A stretch of DNA of 64,000 nt, taken from the NCBI GenBank assembly GCA_965217625.1, contig OZ244557.1:2480001-2544000 (forward strand), written 5' to 3'. This document shows positions 43,062 to 52,661 of the stretch, in pieces. Under the pieces are notes generated by a model. The model was not told the DNA's origin. It made no database searches and was given only the letters and a program-made list of their open reading frames with translations. Origin of the DNA: TK10-74A sp965217625. GTDB lineage: Bacteria; Chloroflexota; Dehalococcoidia; Bin125. The translations under genes were made by a program, and so were the position numbers. Positions within the stretch are counted from its first letter, which is position 1, and every line of letters begins with the position of its first letter.

Positions 43062-46000
43062 TCAGCCCCCGTCCGGCCCGACGACCCACTCCACGCCCTC
43101 CGCGACGGCGATCCAGTAGCTGGCGCCGGCCGCAAAGGTGTCGAACGCGCTCAGGAACGCCGGGGCTCCGGGGCGGAAGCTGCCCCAGGTCTGCGTCTCG
43201 GCGAGCCAGCGATAGATCACTTCCACCTGCGGGAAGACATCCGCACCGAAGGCCTCGGCGATGGCGGCCCCGTCCGCCCCCCGCCAGACGACTTCCGTCC
43301 AGCCGGTGTGCAGACGGGTGGGCTCCGCGGCCGGAGGCTCGAGTGGCCCCCCGACGACCGTCCACTCGACGGCCTCGCTCGACCGGATCCAGTACGTCGC
43401 GCCGCGGGTGAAGCTGTCGAACGCGCTGACGATGGGCGGCGCGCCGGGGCGGTGGCTGCGCCAGGTCTGCGTCTCGGCGAGCCACTGGTAGATCACGTCG
43501 ACCTGGGCGGTGATGTCGCCGAGGGCGTCGGGAATCGACGCCCCGTCGGCGCCGTCCCAGACGACGACGGTCCAGCCGTCGTGCAGAGGGAGGACCTGCA
43601 GCCGCGGCGGGGCGGTGACGAGCGAGAAGTCGCTGAAGGCGGACACGGAGACGACGATCTCGACCCCGCCCTCATCGGTCTCCACGACCGTGAACGGCAG
43701 TTCGCGCCAAGGCGAGTCGGCGTCGTCGCGCTGGAGCATGCGCAGCTCGCCGCGCTCGCGAGCCGCGCGGACGCCCTCGACCCCGCCCAGCTCCTCGACG
43801 CGGGCGGCGTCGAGGGTGATGCTGATCGTGGCGGGGACGAGCAGCGTGACGCCCGTCTCCTCCGCGCCCTCGGCGTCGAAGACGGTGACCGTGTGGCAGG
43901 CGAGGGATTCGCCATCGAGGTCGAGGGCGGCCTCGCAGCTCTCGCTGTCGGTCTCGAGCAGCACCGAATACGGCGCGTCGCGCGACCCCTCGGGGATCGT
44001 GAGCGACACGCCCGCCTCCTCGACGACGGTCTCCGCCTCGGGATCGACGGGCGTCGCCACGATCCCGTAGATGAAGGTCACGACGACGCGCCGATCCTCC
44101 CCGAGCACGAGATCGGTGAAGAGCCCGTCCACGCGGTCGGCGCCGCCGGCGTCGGTGATCGTCAGGGAGCAGGGGATCTCACCCGGCACGAAGCGCCCCT
44201 GTCCCTGCCCCGCGCCGAGGGAGAACGTCCAGGTGATGCCCGGCGCGCCATCGGGCGGGGTGCAGTCGAAGGCGAAGGCGAAGCGCTGGCCGGTCGGCGC
44301 CTCCTCACCGACGATCGCCGCCGTGACCACCAGCAGCACTTCCCCCGGGCCCGGCCCGAAGCCGCCGCCGCCGCCCCCGCCGCCGCGGCGCGGCGCGCTG
44401 ACGGTGATCGTCACCTCGGTCGTGGCGTCGATCTGCGGGGAAGTCTCAGTCGTGCCGACGTCATCCTTGCCGTCGCTGACCGACACGAAGACGGTGTAAC
44501 TGGTCCTGGTGATGCCGGTCAGCAGGGCCTTGGTCAGCAACTGGCCGGAGGACGCATCAATATCGAAGGCGTCCCAGTCGGGGCCGCCCAGGCTGTACGT
44601 CAGGGCGTCGTTGTCGGCGTCGGTGGCCGCGAACGGTGCGCCGATGTTCCTGCCCGCGGGCGTGTTCCTCGCGATGCTGCGCGTCGCGTTCGGGTGCTCC
44701 GTGAGCACCGGCGCGTTCCTGCCCGGCGCCACCTCCACCGCGTTGGCGGAGATCGCCTGGGCGCTCTTGGCCGGCCCTTGTTCATCGATGTACGAAGCGG
44801 TGGCCCGCAGGTAGTAGCCCATATCGCCGGTAGTCGGCGTATAAGTGTCTGCAGTTGCCCCACCGATGGTAGTCCAATCGGAGGCGCCGTTCGGAGAACG
44901 CGCCCACGACCAGGTCTCGCTGTCAGAGATGTCGTCGGGGTCGCTCACGGTCGCGGTCAGCGGCAGTCCAACGATGGGCTGCCGCGACGACAGCATGACC
45001 GTCCCCGCCTCCTCGACGTTGTTGACGTTGATGGTGATCTGGGCGGTCTCGGCGGTACCGCCTGCCGTGTCGGTGGCGATGACTCTGACGTAGTAGAACT
45101 CGGCCGTTTCAAAGTCCAGGGCGGCCTTGGTCCGCAACTGCCCCGTCGTGGCGACAACGCCGAAGAACTCCGCGCCATCCTCGTCCAGCGTGTAGGTCAG
45201 GGGATCGTTGTCGGCGTCCGTGGCCTCGACGGGTTCGCCGATGTCCATGCCCGCCGGCGTGTTCTCGTCAACCGCGCGGTCACCGGTCACGCTGGAGTCG
45301 AACTGGGGATCGGTGTTGCTGCTCGCCGCCATCCGCACGCGATTGAGTGAGACCGCCGAGGCGCTCTTGCCCGCGCCCTCGTCATCGTCGTAGGAGACAG
45401 TGACCCGCAGGTAGCGGCCCACGTCGCCGGCCACCGGCCGGTAGTATTCCGTGTCGGCCCCGTCGATAGGAGTCCACGAGGACCGGTTCGAAGAACTTTC
45501 CCACGACCAGGTTTCGTTGAAAGCGAAGTCGGGGTCGGTCACGGTGGCCTGCAGATCCCGGTCAACGATGGGCTGCACCTTCGACAGCGTCACCGTCCCC
45601 GCTTCATCGGCGTCGGTGACGGTGACCGTGACGACCACGCTGGCCGCCGCGTTCGACGGATCGGTGGCGGTGACGGTCACGGTGTAGCTGGTGGGCCCAT
45701 CTTCGTAGTCGAGGGCGGCCCTGGTCCGCAACTGGCCGGACGCTGCATCAATCCGGAAGGAGTCCGCGTCGCTGCTGCTGCGCAGGGAGTAGGTCAGGGT
45801 GTCGTCGTCGCCGTCGCTGGCCATGAACGGGGCGCCGACGTCCCCGCCCACGGGCGTGCTCTCCGGGATGGTGCGGCTGTCCGCCGACGACGGGAACTCC
45901 GGGGCTTCGTTCACGTTGCTGACGAGGATCGTCACCGTGATGGTGTTGTCCGTCGTCTCGTCGGGGTCGCTGTTGGCGTCCACGCCGTCGCTGACGGACA

Positions 46001-49000
46001 CGGTGACGCGATAGCTGTCCCGGGTTTCGTAGTCCAGGCCGGCCTTGGTCTGCAACTGGCCGGACGATGCGTCAATGTCGAAGGACTCCGCGCCGGCGGC
46101 GTCCAGGCTGTACTGGAGGGGGTCGTTGTCGGCGTCGGTGGCCGCCACCGGGTCGCCGATGTTCTCGCCCGCGGCGGTGTTCTCGACCACGCCGCGCGTC
46201 GCGGCCGCGCCCTCGTCGAAGGCCGGCGGCGCGTTGGGCTGGCGCGTCACCGTCACCGTGTAGATGCGCGGCGTGAGGGGGTCGACCGCCGGGGTGGCGG
46301 TGAGCGTGAGCACGTTCGGCCCCACGTCGAGCGGCACGCTCGCGAGAACCACCCCACCGGCAAGCGGAGTGCCGGGGGAATCCGCGCCCTTCATGATGGT
46401 GATGGTGTCGGTGCCGTCGCGGTCGTGCAACGTCGCTGTCACCACCATGAGTGCGACGTCGTGGGGCGCGGAGGCGGTATAGGTCGTGGTGCTACCCGTG
46501 AATGCCGGGTCGAGGGTCACGTCGTCGCTGAACGCCAGCGAGCTGAGCGTGCAGAACGGCAAGCCTGGGGTGTCGCCCGGGTCAGCGGTGTCGCCGTCCC
46601 CGTTCGCGTCCAGCGCGAAGAAGTCATGGTTGGTCAGCAAGAAATCGCGCCACCTGTCGGGCACGCACCCGCTCAACTGGTTGCCGTTAAGGTACAGCCT
46701 CTGTAGCTGGTCGACTTCGCCCGGCCATTCAGGGATCGCCCCGCCGAGCTGGTTGTTGTCAAGGTAGAGGTACCGCAGCGAGTCAAGGGCGCCCAGTTCC
46801 TCCGGGATCGTCCCGGTCAGCCGGTTGTCGCGCAAATACAGGTCTTGCAGCGCGGTGAGGCTGCCCAGCCAGTCCGGGATTGGCCCGCTCAGTTGGTTTT
46901 CGCCGAGATTCAAGCTCGCCAGGAAGGTGAGGCCGCGCCAGTCCGGGATCGTCCCGCGCAAGTGGTTCTCGCTGAGGTCCAGCACGTTCAGGTTGGTGAG
47001 GCTGCCCAAGTCGGCCGGCAGGGTTCCGCGCAAGTCATTGCCAGGTAGGCTCAACTCTACGACGCGGCCGTTGCTGAGCAGGGTGACGCCGAACCAGGTG
47101 CTGAGGGGCTCCGTGCTATCCCAGTTGGTCTTGTCGGTCCAGCCCGACCCGCCCGCGCTCCTGTACAGCGCCACCAGCGCGGCCCGGTCCGACTCCACCG
47201 ACCCCTCGCGGAGCACCCGCACCGTGAAGGTCTGCGAGAGGAGAGCGGCGTCCGCTGGGGTGACCGTGATGCTGATCTCGTTCAACCCCACGTCGAGGGG
47301 GACCGCGTCTCCGCTCGTGTAGGAGCGCGTGCCTTTCCTGATCGACACGCGATCGCCGTCCTCGTGCAGCGTCGCCGTCACCGTGGTGGACTCCACGGTG
47401 CTGGCCACGTCGGCGGTGTAGGCCACCGTGCCGCTGGCGAAGGACGGAACGAAGGTTCCGTCGCTGAGGTCCAGCGCGCTCAGCATGCAGAACGGCAGGT
47501 TCAGTCCGGGGATGTCGTCCGGGTCATCGGTGTCGCGGTCGCCGTTCGCGTCCACCCCGATGAAGTCATGGACCGGGACGTCCGGATCAACCTGCTCGGC
47601 GGCCACGAGATAACGCAAGCCGTGGGGCACGCACCCGGTCAGTTCATTCTCCGCGAACCGCGCGGAGTTCAGCCTGGTGAGGCTGCCCAGCGAGGCCGGG
47701 AACTCCCCGCTCAACTGGTTGGTGCTCAGGTACAGGTGCTGCAGGTTGGTGAGGTTACTCAGGTCTGGAATGGGCCCGCTCAACTGATTATTGTTCAGGT
47801 ACAGGTCCTGCAGACTGTAGAGGCTGCCCACCCAGCCCGGAATCGGCCCGTCCAACTGGTTGTTATTGAAAGCCAGATATGTCAAGCCGGTGAGGCGGCT
47901 CAGGTCTGGAATCGGCCCCGTCAACTGGTTCTGGTTCAGGAGCAGTTGTTGCAGGTTGGCGAGGTTGTCCAGTGAGGCCGGGATCTCTCCGCTTAGCTGG
48001 TTATCGTAAAGGTACAGGTAGTACAGGTTGGTGAGGTCGCTCAGCGAGCGCGGGATCTCTCCGCTTAGCTGGTTGTTGTTCAGGTACAGGTAGTACAGGT
48101 TTCCGAGGTTGCGCAGCGAGTCGGGGATCTCCCCGCTCAACTGGTTCTGGCTCAGGATCAGCTGTTGCAGGTCGGTGAGGTTGCCCAGCCAGTCCGGGAT
48201 CTCTCCGCTCAACCGGTTCTCCCACAGATACAGATCCAGCAGGTTGGTGAGGCGGCTCAGGTCTGGAATGGGCCCGCTCAACTGGTTGTCGTTAAGGTAC
48301 AAGTAGAGCAGCTCGGTGAGGTTGCCCAACGAGGCCGGGATCTTCCCCGTCAACTGGTTGCTGTTGAGACCCAGTTGCCGCAGGGTAGTGAGGTTTCCCA
48401 GCGAAGCCGGGATTGTCCCCGTTAACTGGTTGGCCCCCAGGAACAGTTGCGTCAACTCGGTGAAGTTGCCCAGCGAGGCCGGGATCTCCCCCGTCAACTG
48501 GTTCTGATCGAGATACAGGTTCAGCAGGCTGGTGAGGCCGTCCAGCGAGGCCGGGATCTCCCCGCTCAACTGGTTATCTTCAAGCCACAGTCGCTCCAAG
48601 CTGGTGAGGCCGTTGAGGTCTGGGATCGGCCCGCTCAAACGGTTCTCCTGAAGGCGGATCTCTTCCAGCTTCGTGAGGCCGCGCATGCTTGGGATCCGCC
48701 CGCTCAATTGGTTGTCATGGAGGTCAAGGAACGCCAGGCCGGTGAGGCGGCTGAGGTCTGGAATCGGCCCCGTCAACTGGTTCTCCCACAGTTCCAGGTA
48801 GCGCAGCTTGGTGAGATTGCGCATCGAGGCCGGGATCGCTCCGCTCAACTGGTTGTTCCACATACGCAGAATCTCCAGCTCACTGAGGCGGCCCAGGTCT
48901 GGAATGGGTCCGCTCAAGTGGTTGTCCGACAGATACAGATCCGTCAACTGGTCGAGAGTGCCCAACTCGGCCGGCAACGTCCCGCGCAAGTTGTTATTCC

Positions 49001-49589
49001 AAAGGCCCAGGTATGTGACGCGGCCGTTGGCGTCGGTGTTCACCTGCGCCCAGTCCCCGATCGGTACAGTGCTGCCCCAGTTGTGGTCGTCCGTCCAGTC
49101 GAGGTTGCCGCCCCCTCCCCAGTTGGGGCCGTCGGTGCTGTCGTAGAGCATCATCAGCACGATGGTGTCCTGCACGTGGGGCCCCTCGCGGATCACCAGC
49201 ACCCCGTAGGTCTCTTCCATCACCTCCCCGGCGACGTCATGGGTCACCTCCACGTTGATGCGTTTGCCCTCCGTGGGAATGTCCACCTGCATGCCGTCGG
49301 TGGTCGTGTCGGCGTCCGGGATCTCGGTGCCATCGGCCTCCGCATAGACCACCGTCGCGTCGCCGTCGGGCCTGGCCGCAATGGTGATCTGGGTCACGCC
49401 GTCGGCCACGGGGACCACGTAGTAGTGCACCGTGCTGCTGAAGGCGGGCGTGAGCGTCCCCGGGCTCACCGTCAGCGCGCGCAGGGCGGCGCCCGCGACG
49501 GAATGGGCGCGGAGTTCGGCGCCGGCCGGGACGAGGGCCAGCGCGGCCAGGATCAGCGCGAGCGCGGCGATGCGCAGCCTTGTTGTCAT
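43062..49589 (-). CDS. Giant secreted leucine-rich-repeat and cadherin-domain protein
   Basis: The 2175-residue protein has a signal peptide (LRIAALALILAALALVPAGA) and a cadherin-like beta-sandwich domain. About twenty plant-type LRRs (consensus NQLSGxIPxSLxNLTNLxxL, residues about 185-650) follow. Then come a second beta-sandwich, about five more LRRs (820-980), a third beta-sandwich, and four or five cadherin/Ig-like repeats (1100-1780) of the type found in the 20118 protein. After a poly-Gly linker, the C-terminal 400 residues closely match the end of that protein, including the double 75-residue repeat. This looks like a surface adhesion or recognition protein, possibly for host or particle attachment. 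The shared C-terminus probably anchors both to the same surface. Confidence 0.92.
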   Translation of the reverse strand: MTTRLRIAALALILAALALVPAGAELRAHSVAGAALRALTVSPGTLTPAFSSTVHYYVVPVADGVTQITIAARPDGDATVVYAEADGTEIPDADTTTDGMQVDIPTEGKRINVEVTHDVAGEVMEETYGVLVIREGPHVQDTIVLMMLYDSTDGPNWGGGGNLDWTDDHNWGSTVPIGDWAQVNTDANGRVTYLGLWNNNLRGTLPAELGTLDQLTDLYLSDNHLSGPIPDLGRLSELEILRMWNNQLSGAIPASMRNLTKLRYLELWENQLTGPIPDLSRLTGLAFLDLHDNQLSGRIPSMRGLTKLEEIRLQENRLSGPIPDLNGLTSLERLWLEDNQLSGEIPASLDGLTSLLNLYLDQNQLTGEIPASLGNFTELTQLFLGANQLTGTIPASLGNLTTLRQLGLNSNQLTGKIPASLGNLTELLYLYLNDNQLSGPIPDLSRLTNLLDLYLWENRLSGEIPDWLGNLTDLQQLILSQNQLSGEIPDSLRNLGNLYYLYLNNNQLSGEIPRSLSDLTNLYYLYLYDNQLSGEIPASLDNLANLQQLLLNQNQLTGPIPDLSRLTGLTYLAFNNNQLDGPIPGWVGSLYSLQDLYLNNNQLSGPIPDLSNLTNLQHLYLSTNQLSGEFPASLGSLTRLNSARFAENELTGCVPHGLRYLVAAEQVDPDVPVHDFIGVDANGDRDTDDPDDIPGLNLPFCMLSALDLSDGTFVPSFASGTVAYTADVASTVESTTVTATLHEDGDRVSIRKGTRSYTSGDAVPLDVGLNEISITVTPADAALLSQTFTVRVLREGSVESDRAALVALYRSAGGSGWTDKTNWDSTEPLSTWFGVTLLSNGRVVELSLPGNDLRGTLPADLGSLTNLNVLDLSENHLRGTIPDWRGLTFLASLNLGENQLSGPIPDWLGSLTALQDLYLRDNRLTGTIPEELGALDSLRYLYLDNNQLGGAIPEWPGEVDQLQRLYLNGNQLSGCVPDRWRDFLLTNHDFFALDANGDGDTADPGDTPGLPFCTLSSLAFSDDVTLDPAFTGSTTTYTASAPHDVALMVVTATLHDRDGTDTITIMKGADSPGTPLAGGVVLASVPLDVGPNVLTLTATPAVDPLTPRIYTVTVTRQPNAPPAFDEGAAATRGVVENTAAGENIGDPVAATDADNDPLQYSLDAAGAESFDIDASSGQLQTKAGLDYETRDSYRVTVSVSDGVDANSDPDETTDNTITVTILVSNVNEAPEFPSSADSRTIPESTPVGGDVGAPFMASDGDDDTLTYSLRSSSDADSFRIDAASGQLRTRAALDYEDGPTSYTVTVTATDPSNAAASVVVTVTVTDADEAGTVTLSKVQPIVDRDLQATVTDPDFAFNETWSWESSSNRSSWTPIDGADTEYYRPVAGDVGRYLRVTVSYDDDEGAGKSASAVSLNRVRMAASSNTDPQFDSSVTGDRAVDENTPAGMDIGEPVEATDADNDPLTYTLDEDGAEFFGVVATTGQLRTKAALDFETAEFYYVRVIATDTAGGTAETAQITINVNNVEEAGTVMLSSRQPIVGLPLTATVSDPDDISDSETWSWARSPNGASDWTTIGGATADTYTPTTGDMGYYLRATASYIDEQGPAKSAQAISANAVEVAPGRNAPVLTEHPNATRSIARNTPAGRNIGAPFAATDADNDALTYSLGGPDWDAFDIDASSGQLLTKALLTGITRTSYTVFVSVSDGKDDVGTTETSPQIDATTEVTITVSAPRRGGGGGGGGFGPGPGEVLLVVTAAIVGEEAPTGQRFAFAFDCTPPDGAPGITWTFSLGAGQGQGRFVPGEIPCSLTITDAGGADRVDGLFTDLVLGEDRRVVVTFIYGIVATPVDPEAETVVEEAGVSLTIPEGSRDAPYSVLLETDSESCEAALDLDGESLACHTVTVFDAEGAEETGVTLLVPATISITLDAARVEELGGVEGVRAARERGELRMLQRDDADSPWRELPFTVVETDEGGVEIVVSVSAFSDFSLVTAPPRLQVLPLHDGWTVVVWDGADGASIPDALGDITAQVDVIYQWLAETQTWRSHRPGAPPIVSAFDSFTRGATYWIRSSEAVEWTVVGGPLEPPAAEPTRLHTGWTEVVWRGADGAAIAEAFGADVFPQVEVIYRWLAETQTWGSFRPGAPAFLSAFDTFAAGASYWIAVAEGVEWVVGPDGG

Positions 49590-50082
49590 GGCAGTTCACT
49601 CCCAGAGCTTCCAGATGCAGCGGATGGACACACGGATGGACACAGTGATGGGCCGGGCGCTACGAGCAGCGACCGAGGATGGCGTGCCGGCGATGGCACG
49701 CGCGATCGGAGGAGGGAAGGTGGCGGAATCGACGGGCTACGCGCGGGGGGAAGTGCGGCGTTATGTCGGGGGGGGGGGTGAATCTGTGCGAGGACGCCGT
49801 AGCCCGTCGCGGCGCCGCGAGACCCGTTCGGCCTGGTGCGCCCATGCTGGTGCGTCCATGAAAGTGCCGTATGCCATGCGAACCATTCCCCGTGTGTGAG
49901 GGTCTCCCCGCCGGGCGGCCGGCGCGGCTACTCCTCGTGCATCAAGACATGAAAGCGCACGCGTGCACTTCCGGTCAATGGGATAAATCCATTTTGCCAA
50001 TGGCGTATTTCCATTTGGCCAATGGCGTGGAAAATCGCTGGGGTGTTACGCGATGGTCCGGGCGTTGGGCCCTGCTCGACGG
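49590..50082. other. Gene-free stretch with short direct repeats
   Basis: No gene is supported. CGGATGGACACA occurs twice in tandem at 49621-49644 just upstream of the LRR gene. Near the end of the LysR gene, CCATTTTGCCAATGGCGT (49989-50006) and CCATTTGGCCAATGGCGT (50011-50028) form a 22-base-period direct repeat with one mismatch, possibly a regulator binding site. A run of ten or more G lies near 49770-49779. I see no RNA gene or terminator. Confidence 0.5.
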
Positions 50083-51009
50083 CTACGCGGGGGATTGGGC
50101 CTGCCGCAGGATCCACTTGCGGAACGCCTGGACTTCGGGTTTGCGCCGGGCGCTTGCGGTCGTGATGAGGCAGCAGCGCTCGGGGGCGTCGGCCTGGTGC
50201 TCGAGCACGGGGACGAGCAGCCCGCTTGCCAGCTCGCGCGCGATCAGCGCCGGCCGCCCGATGGCGGCCCCGAGCCCCTGGGCGGCCGCGTCGACCACCA
50301 TGCTGTAGAGGCGGAAGCCCGAGGCCCGCGAGAGGTCCGGGGCGGGCTGGTGCTGGCAGGTCGACCAGTACACCCAGTCGGTGTCCCAGCCCAGGTCGTA
50401 GAGCAGGGGCCAGCCGTCCAGCTCGGCCGGGCCGCTCGGCTGCCCGCGCGCCGCCAGCAGGGCCGGGCTGCAGACCGGGAACAGCTGCTCCTCGTAGAGC
50501 GTCTCCTCGATCAGGCTGTCCTGGCGGCGCGTGACCGGGCGCGGCGCCGCGGTCGCGCCGGTGTAGGCGATCCAGGCGTCGAAGCCGCGCTGGTCGGGGT
50601 CGACGCCGCGGTGGTCGGTCTCCAGCTCGATGGCGATGTCGGGATGGGCCGCGCCCAGGGCCGCCAGCCGCGGCAGCAGCCACTTCTCGGCGACCGCCTC
50701 GACCGAGATGATGCGCACGCGCCGCGGCTGACGGCTGTGGCGCTCGGTGACGCCGTGGACCTCGGCGAGGATGCGCTGCACCTCCGGCAGATAGGTCTGG
50801 CCCCGGAGGGTGAGGCGCACCCCCCTGCGGTGGCGTTCGAAGAGCGGGGCGCCGAGGTGCGCTTCGAGGGCCCGCACGCGGTAGGCGACCGCCGCCGCGG
50901 TGACGCCCAGTTCGTCGGCGGCGCGCAGGAAGCTCTCATGGCGGGCGGCCGCCTCGAAGAAGCGCAGGCTCTCAAGCGGGGGCAGGCGTGACACGGTCTT
51001 GCGATCCAT
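50083..51009 (-). CDS. LysR-family transcriptional regulator (GcvA-like)
   Basis: Started at ATG 51009 the protein has 308 residues. The N-terminal winged helix is seen in PPLESLRFFEAAARHESFLR and AADELGVTAAAVAYRVRALE, followed by LFERHRRGVRLTLRGQTYLP, which is the GcvA-like subgroup wording. The C-terminal PBP2-type effector domain starts at RVRIISVEAVAEKWLLPRLA. An earlier GTG start would add nine residues. Facing it across 350 bases is a ribosome site and start codon at 51265 of what was probably its divergent target gene, now lost. Confidence 0.9.
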   Translation of the reverse strand: MDRKTVSRLPPLESLRFFEAAARHESFLRAADELGVTAAAVAYRVRALEAHLGAPLFERHRRGVRLTLRGQTYLPEVQRILAEVHGVTERHSRQPRRVRIISVEAVAEKWLLPRLAALGAAHPDIAIELETDHRGVDPDQRGFDAWIAYTGATAAPRPVTRRQDSLIEETLYEEQLFPVCSPALLAARGQPSGPAELDGWPLLYDLGWDTDWVYWSTCQHQPAPDLSRASGFRLYSMVVDAAAQGLGAAIGRPALIARELASGLLVPVLEHQADAPERCCLITTASARRKPEVQAFRKWILRQAQSPA

Positions 51010-51264
51010 GCAGGGCTCATCCTCAGGGGACAACACTATATCGCGACGGCCTATGGCATAGCACGCGGGAGGCGTGCTTGCAGCGGTCGCCCATCACGGT
51101 CGATACGCGACGCGTTGCCACAATATATTTATGGCATTGTCCTAATAAATTTACCCCATTGACACACCCACCCCCTGTCGTGCGAGCATTCGCATTCGGT
51201 GCGCAGTGGTACACCCGCCGGGACGACCGGCGGGGAGGCCTCACGCACGCCGGGAGGTGTTCTC

Positions 51265-51318
51265 ATGACGCTCGATAACTCCAAGGACGCAGCGAGCCGC
51301 CCGACCGGGCACACATAG
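51265..51318 (+). pseudogene. 5' end of a lost gene divergent from the LysR regulator
   Basis: GGGAGG stands 7 bases before ATG 51265, but the frame stops after 17 codons (MTLDNSKDAASRPTGHT). TTGACA at 51159-51164 could be its -35 box. Forty-five bases later the duplicated hsdR segment begins. The good translation start and lack of any gene body suggest the leader of a deleted LysR target gene; a real micropeptide is less likely. Confidence 0.3.
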
Positions 51319-51362
51319 GTACAAATGCACCCCTTCGGGGGACCGAGCCCCGCCACGGCGCC

Positions 51363-51599
51363 GGCTTCTTCCAGGACGTGCGCGCGGCGCTGTCGAAGCG
51401 GGCCGCCGGCGAGGCGCGCCCGGAGGAGGACTTGGACCTGGCCGTGCGCCAGATCATCTCCCGCGCCGTGGCGTCGGAGGGCGTGCTCGACATCTTCGCC
51501 GCCGCCGGCCTGGACACGCCGGATATCTCGGTGCTGTCGGATGAGTTCTTGGCCGAGGTGCGCGGCATGCCGCACCGCAACCTCGCCGTCGAACTGCTG
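51363..51599 (+). repeat. 237-bp direct repeat of an hsdR segment, copy 1
   Basis: This stretch equals 57657-57893 inside hsdR with only about 4 differences in 237 bases, in the same orientation 6294 bases apart. The repeat encodes GFFQDVRAALSKRA to RNLAVELL of HsdR. The two copies bracket the type I restriction locus; recombination between them would delete it. Confidence 0.85.
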
Positions 51600-51977
51600 T
51601 TCATCGACGCCCGCAAGCGGGGCCAGATGGTCGACCGCACGCACCGCGACCTGCCGGCCGACGACATCGCCCGCGTCGCCGGCGTCTACCACGCCTGGCG
51701 CGGCGAGCCGGACGCGGGCGCCTACGCCGACGTGCCCGGCTTCTGCAAGAGCGCGACGCTGGAGGAGGTGCGCCGGCACGGCCACGTCCTCACCCCCGGC
51801 CGCTACGTCGGCGCGGAGCCGCAGGAGGACGACGGCGAGCCGTTCGCCGAGAAGATGGCGCGCCTCGCCGCCGAGTGGCGCGGCCAGCGGTCCGAGGCCG
51901 CCCGTCTGGATGCGGAGATCGAGGCGAACCTGCAGTCGCTGGGCTTCGGAGCGGACGACGCAGAGAAGGGCAGGTAG
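51363..51977 (+). pseudogene. hsdR'-'hsdM fusion: DNA methyltransferase subunit lacking its catalytic domain
   Basis: The open frame (a GTG at 51378 gives 199 residues) begins with about 75 residues copied from the middle of HsdR. It switches at 51600 to the C-terminal part of HsdM: FIDARKRGQMVDRTHR, GFCKSATLEEVRRHGHVLTP and GRYVGAEPQEDD are diagnostic. The whole SAM-binding part with the NPPF motif, about 350 residues, is missing. There is no other hsdM in the window, so the locus cannot methylate its own DNA unless a subunit is supplied elsewhere. The fusion may still be translated but should not be a methyltransferase. Confidence 0.8.
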
Positions 51978-51980
51978 CCG

Positions 51981-52661
51981 GTGGACTGGGTGATCGTCGC
52001 AGCGACGATGGTGATTGCCGTGTCGGCCGTTGCGTCCTTCTGCGTTACCTGGCGCCTGAGTCAGGACAGCCGTGCTCTGCGCAAGGCGGGGACGGAGCCG
52101 GAGGTCGTGGCCTACCTCGCTCCCGATCCACGCTCCGGGTTCTTCATCAATCTCGTGCTCGAGAACGTCGGTCAGGGGCCAGCGTGTGACGTGGAGTACT
52201 TCGTCGACGCCGACCCCGAGGACTTCGCAAAGCGCGAAGTCAGGAACGTCGCGGCGGGTGTCACGCGCAAGATCAGCAGCCTGCTTCCCCAGGGGGAGCG
52301 CGTCGAGCGCATGCTGGGCGTGGGGAACCGTCTGTACGGCAAGGACGAAGATGCTCGGCTTCGGCCCTTCCGCGTCGAGGTCTGCTACTCGAACCTCCGG
52401 GGTGTACGCGCCGGCCCCAAGGAGTACGTGCTTGACATCGCCGAGTTCGGAGGGTCGGCGGAGATCACTCCGGCCGAAAAGCGAATTGCTGATTCACTGG
52501 AGAAGATTCAAACACAGCTGGGACACCTCAGCAGCGGCTTCAACCGCCTGCACGTGGAGACGACCACCACCGCTGAGCGGCAGGCGGCAGAGCGAGAGCG
52601 CGTCGCCCACCAGATCGCGAAACACATGGCCGATGAAGCGGACGGGCAGGATGCTCCATGA
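51981..52661 (+). CDS. Membrane-anchored protein of unknown function within type I RM locus
   Basis: GTG 51981 starts a 226-residue protein with one N-terminal membrane helix (VIVAATMVIAVSAVASFCVT). A soluble domain of about 110 residues follows (GFFINLVLENVGQGPACDVE, an immunoglobulin-like strand pattern), then a charged coiled-coil tail with GHLSSGFNRLHVETTTT. It lies 3 bases after the hsdM remnant and overlaps hsdS by 4 bases, so it is part of the operon. Similar single-helix proteins with this beta domain occur in restriction loci, but I do not know their role. Confidence 0.8.
   Translation: MDWVIVAATMVIAVSAVASFCVTWRLSQDSRALRKAGTEPEVVAYLAPDPRSGFFINLVLENVGQGPACDVEYFVDADPEDFAKREVRNVAAGVTRKISSLLPQGERVERMLGVGNRLYGKDEDARLRPFRVEVCYSNLRGVRAGPKEYVLDIAEFGGSAEITPAEKRIADSLEKIQTQLGHLSSGFNRLHVETTTTAERQAAERERVAHQIAKHMADEADGQDAP

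Noticed and set aside
47300..49150. Regularly spaced repeats in the LRR gene as a CRISPR array
   Set aside because: The periodicity (about 69-72 bases) comes from 23-24-residue LRR units in a continuous frame, and spacers are not unique.
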